From Paludibacteraceae bacterium (GTDB taxonomy: Bacteria > Bacteroidota > Bacteroidia > Bacteroidales > Paludibacteraceae), in assembly GCA_024400125.1 (NCBI GenBank), contig JAKSNG010000018.1, forward strand, positions 1 through 40,152: DNA of 40,152 bases, written 5' to 3'. The translations under genes and the position numbers were made by a program. Shown piece by piece: positions 7,128-17,700 of this stretch; position 1 is the stretch's first letter, and each line of letters begins with the position of its first letter. The notes beneath the pieces are model-generated. The model was not told where the DNA came from and did no database searches. It was given only the letters and a program-made list of their open reading frames with translations.

Positions 7128-7877
7128 TCACAAGTTATTTTCCAATTTCTTCTCTATCTCTTCCAGTTTCTTTAGTACCTCGTCGTTGTTGTCACTCACC
7201 ATGGCGTCCACAAAAATGGAATTGATAATAGACATGCCAATCAGACCCATAGTAACCAAAATGGTGATGAAATAGACCCGTACTAAATGTATTGTCCATA
7301 TCGGTGAATTTGCCACTACGGCATCAGGTATCTCATACCAACCCTCCACCGTACACATCCGAAAAACAGAATAGAGACTCTCCCACGGCGTGCCAAAATA
7401 TGCTGGCGCAGCATTCCGAAAAATAGCGCACGATATGAGCGAAAAGACCACTAATAAAATACCAAAACCAATAAACACAGAAAAACTCTGCTTCATTGCT
7501 AAACCGACATTCTTAACTATCTTCTCGAAATTGGGGAATAAATGGAACACCCTAAAAAAACGGAAAATACGCAGAATACGTAACACCAATAAAAAACTGA
7601 GATTGAAAGCGATAGCAGGGTAAATAAAATAGACCAATGACGGCAAACTGAGCATAACCAATGTTCCGTCCATGATATTCCAACCCTGCGACCAATACTT
7701 TCTAAAGCCCCATTCCGCGTGCTTGATAATCATTTCTATGCAGAACAAGATGGTACACAGAGCGTCCAACGCGTTCACCCACCATACATTGATTCCAGAC
7801 TCTTGAACACACAATACGCAGGCATTCAAAAGAATAATCCACAAGATAAATCGCTCGTTTAGGAATAGTTTTTTCAT
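7128..7877 (-). CDS. Voltage-gated cation channel, bacterial Nav-like
   Basis: A 249-residue, six-helix single-domain channel of the Ion_trans family. S4 carries Arg100, Arg103, Arg106 and Arg109 at exact three-residue spacing, the voltage-sensor pattern. The pore loop reads FRMCTVEGWYEI with filter TVEGW (166-170), corresponding to TLESW of bacterial sodium channels. Glu168 is the key selectivity residue. After S6 (about 190-212) a charged heptad segment (NDEVLKKLEEIEKKLENNL) is probably the tetramerising coiled coil. Ser-to-Gly in the filter leaves Na/Ca preference open. Its start lies 1 base after the LD-carboxypeptidase stop; it is the last gene of the five-gene run. Confidence 0.9.
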   Translation of the reverse strand: MKKLFLNERFILWIILLNACVLCVQESGINVWWVNALDALCTILFCIEMIIKHAEWGFRKYWSQGWNIMDGTLVMLSLPSLVYFIYPAIAFNLSFLLVLRILRIFRFFRVFHLFPNFEKIVKNVGLAMKQSFSVFIGFGILLVVFSLISCAIFRNAAPAYFGTPWESLYSVFRMCTVEGWYEIPDAVVANSPIWTIHLVRVYFITILVTMGLIGMSIINSIFVDAMVSDNNDEVLKKLEEIEKKLENNL

Positions 7878-7878
7878 A

Positions 7879-8790
7879 TCAGTTGACTAATGGAGAAAGA
7901 GATAATTGGTTATTCTGCACAGCTGCTTGACCAAAGACAAGAGGGAAATGGTTATCGACATGACCTGCAGGGAAATTGAAATAGACAGGGTAGTCATACT
8001 CATCTACCGCATGGCGGATGGTGTCATAGACAGTGCCACCCATAGACGGGTCATCCTCGCAGTCGCTGAACTGACCGACTATCAGTCCTCCCAAACGAGC
8101 CAAGACGCCACTCATCTTGAGATTATTCATCATACGATCGATATGGTAATGTCGCTCCGCTATATCCTCTATAAACAGAATAGGTTGTGCAGCACGTGTG
8201 TCCATTAATGCCTGAAGCGAGTAGGGAGTGCCCTGCAAACCATAAAGCACACTGAGGTTACCTCCACACAGATACCCACTCACATTGCCATTTCGATTAA
8301 GCGGATGCTGCGGCAATGGGTAAGACAAGCTATCGCCTTCCAACAGCCGACGGAATGCACGCAAAGGCTCACTATCCTCGGGTAGGGTGGCAATATGTTT
8401 GCACATAAGACCATGGATAGACTGCCAACCCTGCAGCCCGCATAACTGGTGCAAAGCGGTGATGTCGGAGAAACCGATGAGGGTGGGGATTGGAGATTGG
8501 ATATTGGATATTGCAAATCGCAGATTGGAGATTGGAGATTGGAGGTTGGATAAGATGCGCTGCAAGCCATAGCCGCCACGGGAGCAGAGGATAAAGTCAG
8601 GCTGGTCATTAAATGCCTGCACTATATCAGCTATGCGTTGCTCATCCGTTCCAGCAAATCGCCCTGCTTGGCAGCGGGCATATTGTCCTTCGCTGACGTC
8701 GAATCCCCAAGAACGCAATCGTGCTGCGGCTTGGTCAATATATAGTGGGTCAATGACCCCCGATGGTGATATGATACGAATAGTCTTCAT
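7879..8790 (-). CDS. LD-carboxypeptidase (peptidase family S66)
   Basis: A 303-residue relative of LdcA, which cleaves the L-Lys/diaminopimelate-D-Ala bond of recycled murein tetrapeptides in the cytoplasm. A Ser-Glu-His triad can be placed at Ser108 (GFSD), Glu208 (FIED) and His277 (PAGH), with spacing like characterised LdcA enzymes. There is no signal peptide. Residues 81-101, just before the GFSD nucleophile region, are a low-complexity insert (SNLQSPISNL...) encoded by a heptanucleotide minisatellite. Its ATG overlaps the stop of the upstream reductase by 1 base (TAATG). Confidence 0.92.
   Translation of the reverse strand: MKTIRIISPSGVIDPLYIDQAAARLRSWGFDVSEGQYARCQAGRFAGTDEQRIADIVQAFNDQPDFILCSRGGYGLQRILSNLQSPISNLRFAISNIQSPIPTLIGFSDITALHQLCGLQGWQSIHGLMCKHIATLPEDSEPLRAFRRLLEGDSLSYPLPQHPLNRNGNVSGYLCGGNLSVLYGLQGTPYSLQALMDTRAAQPILFIEDIAERHYHIDRMMNNLKMSGVLARLGGLIVGQFSDCEDDPSMGGTVYDTIRHAVDEYDYPVYFNFPAGHVDNHFPLVFGQAAVQNNQLSLSPLVN
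8488..8550. repeat. In-frame heptanucleotide minisatellite
   Basis: The plus strand shows repeated ATTGGAG/GATTGGA units with some degeneration (ATTGGAT, GCAAATC). The array lies inside the LD-carboxypeptidase gene and is read in frame as SNLQSPISNL-type peptide. Nothing else like it occurs in the window. Confidence 0.85.
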
Positions 8791-9572
8791 TACGAATACA
8801 TCTGTCCTTCAATCCAGTTCACTAAGCGCTTGGGTAAGAGGCGGTCTAAGAAACAAAGCACTTTGTATATACCTCCTCCGACATACTGCGGAGCGGGATT
8901 GCGTTTATTAGCAATACGCCAGAAACATTGTGCCATCTGCCGTGGGCTCATGCCTCCTAACTCATCTTTCTCCATCGCGCTGACGGCATGGTGGATATTG
9001 GTATAAACGGCTGCGCCGTCTTCGCTCTTGGCGCGTGCGGCAGTAAAACCAGTTGACACATCACCAGGCATAAGCACAGAGACATGAATACCAAAAGGTC
9101 GTACTTCATTGGCAAGCGCCAGCGCCATGGCATTGATGGCAGCCTTTGAGGCTGAATAGAACGCCTGATAAGGCACCGACAATGTGGCTGCGACACTACT
9201 TGTATATATAATAGTACCGCGCGCCTGTGCGCGTAAATAGGGCAACACCGCTTGGGTGAGATGTACAGCACCCATGAAGTTCACATCCATCTGCTTACGG
9301 ACATCTTCTTCGCGTGCGAACTCAATAGCACCAGATATACCAAAGCCGGCATTAGAGATGACGACATCCACCTGTTTCGCCTGTGCAAGTACTGCAGCTA
9401 CGGCTTGATGGACGCTCACGGCTTGTGTCACATCGCAATCAATATGCGTAACATGTTCTTGGCTAACTCCATGACGGCTGAGCTCGTAAACAAACCAACC
9501 GTGGGCTACAAAGAGCTCCACGGTGGCTTTGCCTATACCTGACGAACCTCCGGTGATAAGTAATGTTTTCAT
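8790..9572 (-). CDS. Short-chain dehydrogenase/reductase; candidate 3-ketosphinganine reductase
   Basis: A 260-residue classical SDR. The nucleotide-binding motif TGGSSGIG (7-14), NAG (74-76), catalytic Ser near 125-126, Tyr139 and Lys143 (YSASK) are all present. The C-terminal 25 residues are hydrophobic and basic (YKVLCFLDRLLPKRLVNWIE), which suits a membrane-associated lipid enzyme. Its ATG overlaps the stop of the upstream oxoamine synthase by 4 bases (ATGA). If that enzyme is serine palmitoyltransferase, reduction of 3-ketosphinganine is the natural next step. That role is inferred from context only; the SDR fold itself is certain. Confidence 0.88.
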   Translation of the reverse strand: MKTLLITGGSSGIGKATVELFVAHGWFVYELSRHGVSQEHVTHIDCDVTQAVSVHQAVAAVLAQAKQVDVVISNAGFGISGAIEFAREEDVRKQMDVNFMGAVHLTQAVLPYLRAQARGTIIYTSSVAATLSVPYQAFYSASKAAINAMALALANEVRPFGIHVSVLMPGDVSTGFTAARAKSEDGAAVYTNIHHAVSAMEKDELGGMSPRQMAQCFWRIANKRNPAPQYVGGGIYKVLCFLDRLLPKRLVNWIEGQMYS

Positions 9573-10762
9573 CGAAAATCGGGTTTGATAGTCAGTACTT
9601 TAGCGATGATGTCAACTGCTTCGTCCACAATTGGTTCGGTATGAGTAGCCATGAGCGTTGTGCGCAATAAGCACTCGCCTTCAACGCAAGCAGGTGTAAT
9701 AACAGGATTAACATAGACACCCTCTTCAAACATCCGTTTGCCATACCATAGAGTATCCATTGTCTCATAGGTGAAGATGGGCACGATAGGCGTGGGGGCT
9801 TCAATGATGCGAACGCCTGCGTTGAGCAGTCCTTTTTGGAAGTACTGAGCAATTTTCATCAATCGCTCAGGACGTTCAGGGTCGGCTTGCAGACGACGCA
9901 AGGCAGCTAATGCTGTAGCGGCACTGGATGGCGTGATACTGGCAGAGAAAATGAAAGGACGGCTGACGTGACGCATCCAATCATATACGACTTTGGAAGT
10001 GAGCATACAACCACCTATGCTGGCGAGTGATTTAGAGAACGTGAGCATGGTGATGTCCACTTTGTCGGTCAGACCGAAATAAGCAGCCGTGCCACGACCG
10101 CCAGGACCTAAAACACCAAAGCCGTGCGCATCATCCACCATCACGCGGGCATCGTACTTCTCTGCGAGCGCACAAATCTCTGGTAATTTACATATATCGC
10201 CACGCATAGAGAAAACACCATCGGTGACAATGAGTTTGCCTGCCGTAGCAGGAATAGATTGCAAGATACGCTCTAAGTCCTCCATATCCGAATGGCGATA
10301 ACGCATAGTCTTAGCAAAACTCAAGCGGCAAGCGTCATATATACTGGCATGGTTTTCGCGGTCATTGAGGATATAGTCATCTTTGCCGCAAATAGCCGAG
10401 ATAATAGCGAGATTGGTTTGGAAACCAGTAGAGCATGTCATGGCAGCCTCATAGCCTGTAAATTCTGCGAGCGCCTGCTCTAATTCCAAGTGAAGATCAA
10501 GTGTGCCGTTCAGGAAACGACTACCACTAACTCCGCTGCCATATTTATCTAAAGCGGCGTGACCGGCAGCGATGACCTCTGGGTCTTCTGTCAAGCCGAG
10601 GTAGTTGTTACTACCAAGCATAATGACGCGGTGGCCTTCCATAGTCACCACCGGTGCTTGTCGCGACTCCAGCACATGGAAGTAGGGGTAAACCCCTAAT
10701 TCCAGTACCTTATGGAGTCGCTCAGCACTAAGGTCAGAATAGCATTTCTGAAATAAATCCAT
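9569..10762 (-). CDS. spt: Alpha-oxoamine synthase, probable serine palmitoyltransferase
   Basis: A 397-residue PLP-dependent acyl-CoA:amino acid C-acyltransferase of the KBL/BioF/SPT family. Seen: His138 (ENHAS) that stacks on PLP, DDAHGFG (210-216), and the Schiff-base Lys244 in TFSKSLASIGG. No biotin genes or threonine dehydrogenase are nearby, so BioF or Kbl roles are less supported. Bacteroidales make sphingolipids with a soluble enzyme of this type, and a reductase gene overlaps downstream. Serine palmitoyltransferase, condensing serine and an acyl-CoA, is the best call. 2-amino-3-ketobutyrate CoA ligase is the main alternative. It starts 11 bases after the mdh stop. Confidence 0.8.
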   Translation of the reverse strand: MDLFQKCYSDLSAERLHKVLELGVYPYFHVLESRQAPVVTMEGHRVIMLGSNNYLGLTEDPEVIAAGHAALDKYGSGVSGSRFLNGTLDLHLELEQALAEFTGYEAAMTCSTGFQTNLAIISAICGKDDYILNDRENHASIYDACRLSFAKTMRYRHSDMEDLERILQSIPATAGKLIVTDGVFSMRGDICKLPEICALAEKYDARVMVDDAHGFGVLGPGGRGTAAYFGLTDKVDITMLTFSKSLASIGGCMLTSKVVYDWMRHVSRPFIFSASITPSSAATALAALRRLQADPERPERLMKIAQYFQKGLLNAGVRIIEAPTPIVPIFTYETMDTLWYGKRMFEEGVYVNPVITPACVEGECLLRTTLMATHTEPIVDEAVDIIAKVLTIKPDFR

Positions 10763-10773
10763 TGAAGTATAGA

Positions 10774-11715
10774 TTAAAGTGCGTTAATCTCTTTGAGCAC
10801 GGCTGTTGTTTTAGCCACAGCAGCATAAGAAGCCGCATAAAGCTCTTTCTCTTTGTCATTGAGAGGTAACTCAACGATTTTCTCTACACCATTCTTGCCG
10901 ATGATGCAAGGAGCACCGATGAAGATATCTTTGCAACCATATTCGCCATCGAGATAAACGGAGCAAGGAATCATCTTCTTTTGGTCATTGATGATGCTGT
11001 TAACGAGGAAAGCGATAGCAGCACCTGGAGCCATCCATGCGGAGGTGCCGAGCAGACCGGTTAAGGTTGCGCCGCCAACCATAGTTGACTTAACGACTTC
11101 GTCGAGTTCAGCTTCAGACATGAAGTTGGTAACAGGCATACCTTTGTAGGTAGCAAAACGTGCCATAGGAATCATCGTGGTGTCACCATGACCGCCAATA
11201 ACGAAACCTTCTACGTCTTGAGCGTTGCAGTTGAGTTTCTGGCTCAAGAAATATTTGAAGCGGCTGCTATCCAAAGCGCCACCCATACCGATAACGCGGT
11301 TTTTAGGAAGACCTGTAGCTTTGAGGGTCAAGTAAGCCATTGTGTCCATAGGATTGGATACAACAACGATGATAGCGTTAGGTGAGTGTTGGAGCAATTG
11401 GCTTGCTACGCTCTTTACGATACCTGCGTTTACGCCAATCAGTTCCTCACGAGTCATACCTGGTTTACGAGGAATACCGGATGTGATGACGCATACATCA
11501 GAACCAGCGGTTGCACTGTAGTCATTGGTGACACCTTTAACTACGGTATTGAAGCCCAGGAGTTGAGCTGTTTGCATAATGTCCATTGCTTTACCTTCAG
11601 CAACGCCTTCTTTGATGTCGATGAGGACAACTTCACTGGCGATATTCTTTACAGCCAGTACATTGGCAGCAGTAGCACCTACGTTACCTGCGCCTACAAC
11701 AGTTACTTTTGACAT
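10774..11715 (-). CDS. mdh: NAD-dependent malate dehydrogenase
   Basis: A 313-residue LDH-like malate dehydrogenase, oxidising malate to oxaloacetate. GAGNVG (8-13) and Asp33 bind NAD. IPRKPGMTR carries substrate-binding Arg83 and Arg89, where Arg83 at the specificity position favours malate over lactate. Asp149 with Arg152 and catalytic His176 (GGHGD) complete the active site. It is the first of five tightly spaced genes. The 40-base gap to the giant gene upstream holds neither a terminator nor a consensus promoter, so transcription may come from within or before that gene. Confidence 0.95.
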   Translation of the reverse strand: MSKVTVVGAGNVGATAANVLAVKNIASEVVLIDIKEGVAEGKAMDIMQTAQLLGFNTVVKGVTNDYSATAGSDVCVITSGIPRKPGMTREELIGVNAGIVKSVASQLLQHSPNAIIVVVSNPMDTMAYLTLKATGLPKNRVIGMGGALDSSRFKYFLSQKLNCNAQDVEGFVIGGHGDTTMIPMARFATYKGMPVTNFMSEAELDEVVKSTMVGGATLTGLLGTSAWMAPGAAIAFLVNSIINDQKKMIPCSVYLDGEYGCKDIFIGAPCIIGKNGVEKIVELPLNDKEKELYAASYAAVAKTTAVLKEINAL

Positions 11716-11755
11716 AATGTTTGTGATTAATTAATTGTTATTTGTTAATTGTTAT

Positions 11756-14700
11756 TTAGTATAGTAATACTTTTTGGTTGACGGAGTAACCATCCTCGGT
11801 AGCGGCATAGATGATGTAGCAACCAGCCACAGCAGGGAGGGTGACGGTTTGTGTACCTTCTACGAAGCGACCTTGTTGGATGAGGTGACCAGTTGCACTA
11901 TAAATGCTATAGTTACCTTCATCTTGGCTTTGGATGGAGATAGAAGCCATTCGTTTAGGAGCACTACTTGGAGTAATCAGGATAGGATTGTTATTCTGAT
12001 TAGGCTTAGGCTCTGTGATTTCGAGTGCACAGGTTGGGATAGCATAACTTTCGCCAACACGTGTAGCTTTCATCACTACTAAGTCTCCTGGTTGGAGAGC
12101 CTTATAGTACAAGTAGCCTTGTCCGGTGCTGTTCACCAATGAGCCGTTGACATACCATTCATAATTACTGAACGAGTATCCGCCATTGTAAGCGGCAGAC
12201 AACGGAGCCACTACATCACTCCAGTTCTGCTCAATGATCCAACTTGGATAACGCATTTGGACTTTGAGTTGTTCGGAGCGAGAGTAACCGCATGCAGAGT
12301 TGTCGATGACGAGTTGCATGTTATAGTTACCTGGGCGAACGTATGGGTTATGTCCTTCAGGAACGACATTCTTGCCGGATGGGATAGGAATAATAGCCAC
12401 CATTTCAGGACCGAACTCTTTGTCTAAGATATCCTTGAAGCCTTCATCGTGTGCCACTTCGTCGAAGATGACGTTGTACTTCTCTGGACGCTTACCTTGA
12501 TAGGTGAAGTGGATATAGAACTCGTCAGCGTCGGCACAAGTGTCGTTGACATACGCTTTCTGGATATACGTCGGTGATGCGACATCTAAGTGAAGCGTGT
12601 AGATGACAGAAGTGTGGCTGGCAAGGTTGAGAATGGTATCGTTGTAATAGCCTCGCTCGGTCAGCGTACGGTTATGCCATACGTAGGAGTCCTCCTCACA
12701 AATCTCTTTGTAAGAAGAGTCGCGTATGGTTGGAATAACATCTAACTGCAACGCATGGATACTATCGCAATTCTTGATGGTATTGAAATATACCTCATGG
12801 AAGCCAGTTGTGCTATAGGTGCGTCCACGCCACATCACTGGACGATAATCAGGTGTGGTAATCATCGTATCAATGATGTAGTAGGATGGGTTGATAGTCA
12901 AATCCACGTGGATGACACTATCACAACCTTCTACGGTCTTGAGTGTGACATCGTGTAAGCCTGCGCGTAAGATAGGTTTATCTCCGATATAGAAGGTGTC
13001 GTTAGAGCAGATGGTTACTTTCATCAGTTGTGACTCAAAGGCCTGTGCTTTATATACCTCGATACGGTAAATACTATCTAACGGACTCGACTTAGACGAG
13101 CGTTTCAAGTACTGATAATGTCCAGGTTCGGTAATGGTATCACCATTGATGAACAAGGTGTCACCGGTACACAACGGCATCTGAATCCATTCAGAGCAAT
13201 GCGTTGTAATCTTCAGGTTATAACGGAGAATGCTATCGCAACCATTGCTATTCTTGAGCGTGTCGGAGATGATGGTGTCGTGGTAGAAGACTTCGCCATT
13301 ATGGATGTACGGTAGGTCTTCGGCACAGATAGTCACTTTCTCTTCGTACAAGGATGGCAGATTGACGGTCAAGTTGAGGTGATAGATGGTGTCACCTTGG
13401 TTGGACTCAATCTTATGGTAGTAGTCTCCGCTCTTGGTGAGGTTTTCACCAAACCATTCGTACGTTTCACCTTTACACATGGAGACAGGTGACCATTCGT
13501 TATAGACGGTACTTGCTGGGTTAATCACCATCTTGATGACACTATCACAGCCGTGAGCCGTCAACAAGGTATCCATATACACACCTGGTTTATCAATAAA
13601 GATACCGCGGATGGTAGTAGAACTACCTGCTTTGAGGGTGTAGTTCTGTTCCTCAAAGGTGTCGTCATAGATTTTAACCTTGAGTGAATAGATACTATCA
13701 AATCCCCAAACGGTAGCAAAGGAGTCGATGTAGTACTCTTTATCCTTGTTAATCGTGGTGGTGTGATAATTAGCCAAACTATTCCAAGTATAGGTGTAAG
13801 GCAATTCGTGGCGGCAGAGTTCGATGGAGTCAACGAATTTGTATGACGGGTGAACGAGTAAGTCCATTTCAATCACACTATCGCAATCGTGCATGGAACG
13901 CGTGGTGTATTCGTAGTGTCCAGACTCGCGCAGTATGCGTCCGAAGAAGTTATATGACTGGTCATCGGAGATTGTGATTAGTCCTAATGAGTGGTGTTCA
14001 ATAGGATGGAAAGCGATGGTTACTTTGATGATACTGTCGCAACCACCGTTAGTGGAAGGAATAGTATCGAAGAAAGAGCAACTCTCGCGAATGGTATCTG
14101 TGCGATAAATAGCGTAACTGCCTTCGGATTCGCAGAATGTCAGGTTACGTTCGAAATAGAGAGTAGGACGAACGTGCAGGTCAAGGGTCATTAAGACTTT
14201 GCCGGTGCTGGATTCGATGGCGGCTTGATATTTACCGCTTGTCCAATACTCTTTTCCGTGCCAGATATAAGGCAATTCGTTGTCACAGATATAAGCGGTT
14301 GTGTCTAAGTGCGCTTCTTTGAGTACGTTCAAAATCAGACGTTCGATACTATCGCAACCATATTGGGTAATCTCTTTATACTCATACGTACCCGTTTCTC
14401 CATACATTTGTCCGTGGAACTCTACCAATTCACCTTCATAGATAGTCTTGTTGTACGTGACAGACGAGGACTTCATGACTTGCAGGGCAATGGCGATGAT
14501 ACTATCGCAACCATTGGATGCTGCCACCAGAGTGTCGTAATAAACACCAGGTTCGGTCAGCGATTGACCATTGAAGATATAGAAGTCTCCTTCACAAATC
14601 TGATGGATGGTAGGTGGTACATCATTGTGAATGATAGGACGAACAGTCAACTTGAGACTATAGATAGCTTTGACTTGAGTGATAGGATCAATGATGGTGT

Positions 14701-17700
14701 CGCGATAGATGCCTTCACGGTATATCCAGATGGTGTCATTACGCCATGGGCCAACCCATGGGAATGGTAATTCGTTTTGGCAAATGGTGATGGAATCATT
14801 GTATAACTTATGTACACCCAAAACGAGTTCAACAATACTATCACAACCACAGATAGAGGTATCTTGGATTGGGTATCTACCAGGTTGGGTGTATGGTTGT
14901 CCATAGAACCAAACAGTGTCTCCTTCGAAGATGTCTTTTTGGATATAGTCGTGGTAGTTAGGTTGTGCCACTAAATTGAGTGTGATGATGCTATCACAGC
15001 CTTTGGAGTTAGGAATAGTAAAGGTGTACGAACCTGGCTCCGAATACGTGTTTCCACCAATCTCAATGGATGAACCTTGACAGATGGCGCGGTCGATGGT
15101 AGCATAGGTCGCTTCATTGACGATGAGTTGTAAGCCATAGAACATTTGTTTGCCATCGACAAACGTAGTGTCGTTGCGGTAAACACCAGCAGCGTATAAC
15201 AAGGTTGTTTCTTGCGTCCACTTGTTCACCCAAGCATACGGCAATTCTTTTGCACAAACGGTCACCACAGTGTCCACTTTTGGATGAACAATGAGTTGCA
15301 GAATAGTGGTGCTATCGCAACCGTCTGGAGTAGTGGATTGGTGATAGTACTCACCTGCTTCGGAATAGGTCTCGCCAAAGAAGACGGTTGAGCCACCTTC
15401 GATGATGTGAACGACCTCTGTCTTGTAATAAGGATCGCTCACGCGCAGGTGTAGGGTGACGATACTGTCACAACCATTGGAAGATACGAGTGTATCTTTG
15501 TAGGTGCCTTCGTTGTAGAGGTCTTGTCCGTTGAAGTGAATGAATGAACCACGGCACATGGAGTGAGTAATGACGGTATCTACTTCGTGATTGACGATGA
15601 GTTGTAAGCCATAGAACATTTGTTTGCCATCCACGAACGTAGTGTCGTTGCGGTAGATGCCGGCAGCATATAACAAGGTCGTTTCTTGCGTCCACTTGTT
15701 CACCCAAGCATACGGCAATTCTTTTGCACAAACGGTCACCACAGTGTCCACTTTTGGATGAACAATGAGTTGCAGAATAGTGGTGCTATCGCAACCGTCT
15801 GGAGTAGTGGATTGGTGATAGTACTCACCTGCTTCGGAATAGGTCTCGCCAAAGAAGACGGTTGAGCCACCTTCGATGATGTGAACGACCTCTGTCTTGT
15901 AATAAGGATCGCTCACGCGCAGGTGTAGGGTGACGATACTGTCACAACCATTGGAAGATACGAGTGTATCTTTGTAGGTGCCTTCGTTGTAGAGGTCTTG
16001 TCCGTTGAAGTGAATGAATGAACCACGGCACATGGAGTGAGTAATGACGGTATCTATGATTGGATAGACCGTAATATGACGTTCATAGATACTGTCGTAA
16101 CCTTCTTTGGTGAGTAAGTACTGGAAGTAAGTTCCAGACTCGTAGATGTCTTCTTTGACTATATTGCCTGCTGCGTCCACCCATACATAAGGTGTTTCAT
16201 TTTGGCAGAGGGAGATGGAGTCTTTGAAGTGATAAGTCTTATGGATGCGCAAGGTCAAGTGTGTGATGCTGTCGCAGCCATGTCGCTTATCTTGGAAGGT
16301 GTAAGAAGTATCACATGCAGTATATAAGGTATCAATATGGACGGTGTCTTCACCTTGGATATGATGCCAGATGTATGGCAGTTCTTTGTCGGTGATGTCT
16401 TTTTGTGTCTCGCTATAATAGTTCTGCCACCAATTCAATCGGAGTTCGACGATGCTGTCGCAACCATTGATTGGGTTCATCAAGGTGTCGCGGTAGATAC
16501 CTTTTGCTTTCACCCAGCGTGGTTGTCCATCGCTTTGAATACCGAATTGGATGGAGTCACCTTGACAGATGTCTGCAGAGATATACGAAGTACGAACGGC
16601 GTGGAAGTTCACACGCAAATCGTAGATACTATCGAAGTGATATTCCTCTGTTCGGATGTTCTCAATGAAGTGAATGGTGGTATCAATATTGGGTGTGTTG
16701 AAGGATTGGATATGTCCATCTGCCCAAACGTGAGATAGCGTCTTGACGGTATCTGCGCACACATCAATAGTATCGCGATAATGATAAGTCGAATCGACGA
16801 ACAGGTGCAGCGTGTATGTAGTGGTGCAGTAGGTCGTATCAAAGCGAGCATCCAGTTTATTGATGTATTGTACAGAGATGATTGAGTCATAGTCTCCAGA
16901 GAAGTGCTCATATTGATGTCCCCACCAGATAGAGTCTCCCATTGCAATGTGAGCAGTGGAATCCTTTGGAGCAGGTTGCAGTAACTCAACTTTGAGGCGA
17001 ATGATTTCGTCGCAGAGGAGCGTGTCGGAGTTATACTCAATACCATGTTTCTCGTCTATCCACATTCTGTCAGATGGGAAGGAGTCGGTATAGACGCCGC
17101 CCTCCTTAATCCAACGTTGGGTGCCATCTGGCAAGAAACCGAATTGGATTGAATCGCCTGCGCAGAGATAATAGATAGAGTCTTTTATTTGCTGCGGCTT
17201 AACAATAACGTGGAAGGAGTAGGTGCTGTCACAGTTCCATACGATGGTATCTTCATTGTATTCGATACCCTTCCATGGACCAAATGGACCAGTCCATTCT
17301 CGCCAATTCGGATAGAGATTGCTGAATGCGGGTTGATGAGTGGTGTCACCTAAGTGCTTGTATTCTGCATAGTTAGGATAGAGTTGGTCAATAGGACGTG
17401 CAGGGTCATACAAGTTACCTAAGACGACAGGATGAGCCTTGATTTCTTGTTCGCAGATAATGACAGAATCGTTCTTGTGCAAGTCAGGGATGATAAACAA
17501 TCTCAATTGAACGGTACTATCACAACCGCAAGCGGTAGTGTCTATATGTGCATACATACCTTCTTGCCAAATGGTGTCAGGGTTCTGACGGCCTAAGACG
17601 TATGGTAGTTCGTGTTCGCAAACGGTATCCACGAGCATAATGTTATACACGGTGTCAATCTTGACGTGGACGCGATAGATGGTATCACAATCGAGCGTGT

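Noticed and set aside
16609..17046. 145-codon minus-strand frame, and many other frames inside the giant gene on both strands
   Set aside because: They overlap the giant repeat protein in other frames, have no family motif, and mirror its CDSI/Thr/Tyr codon repeats.
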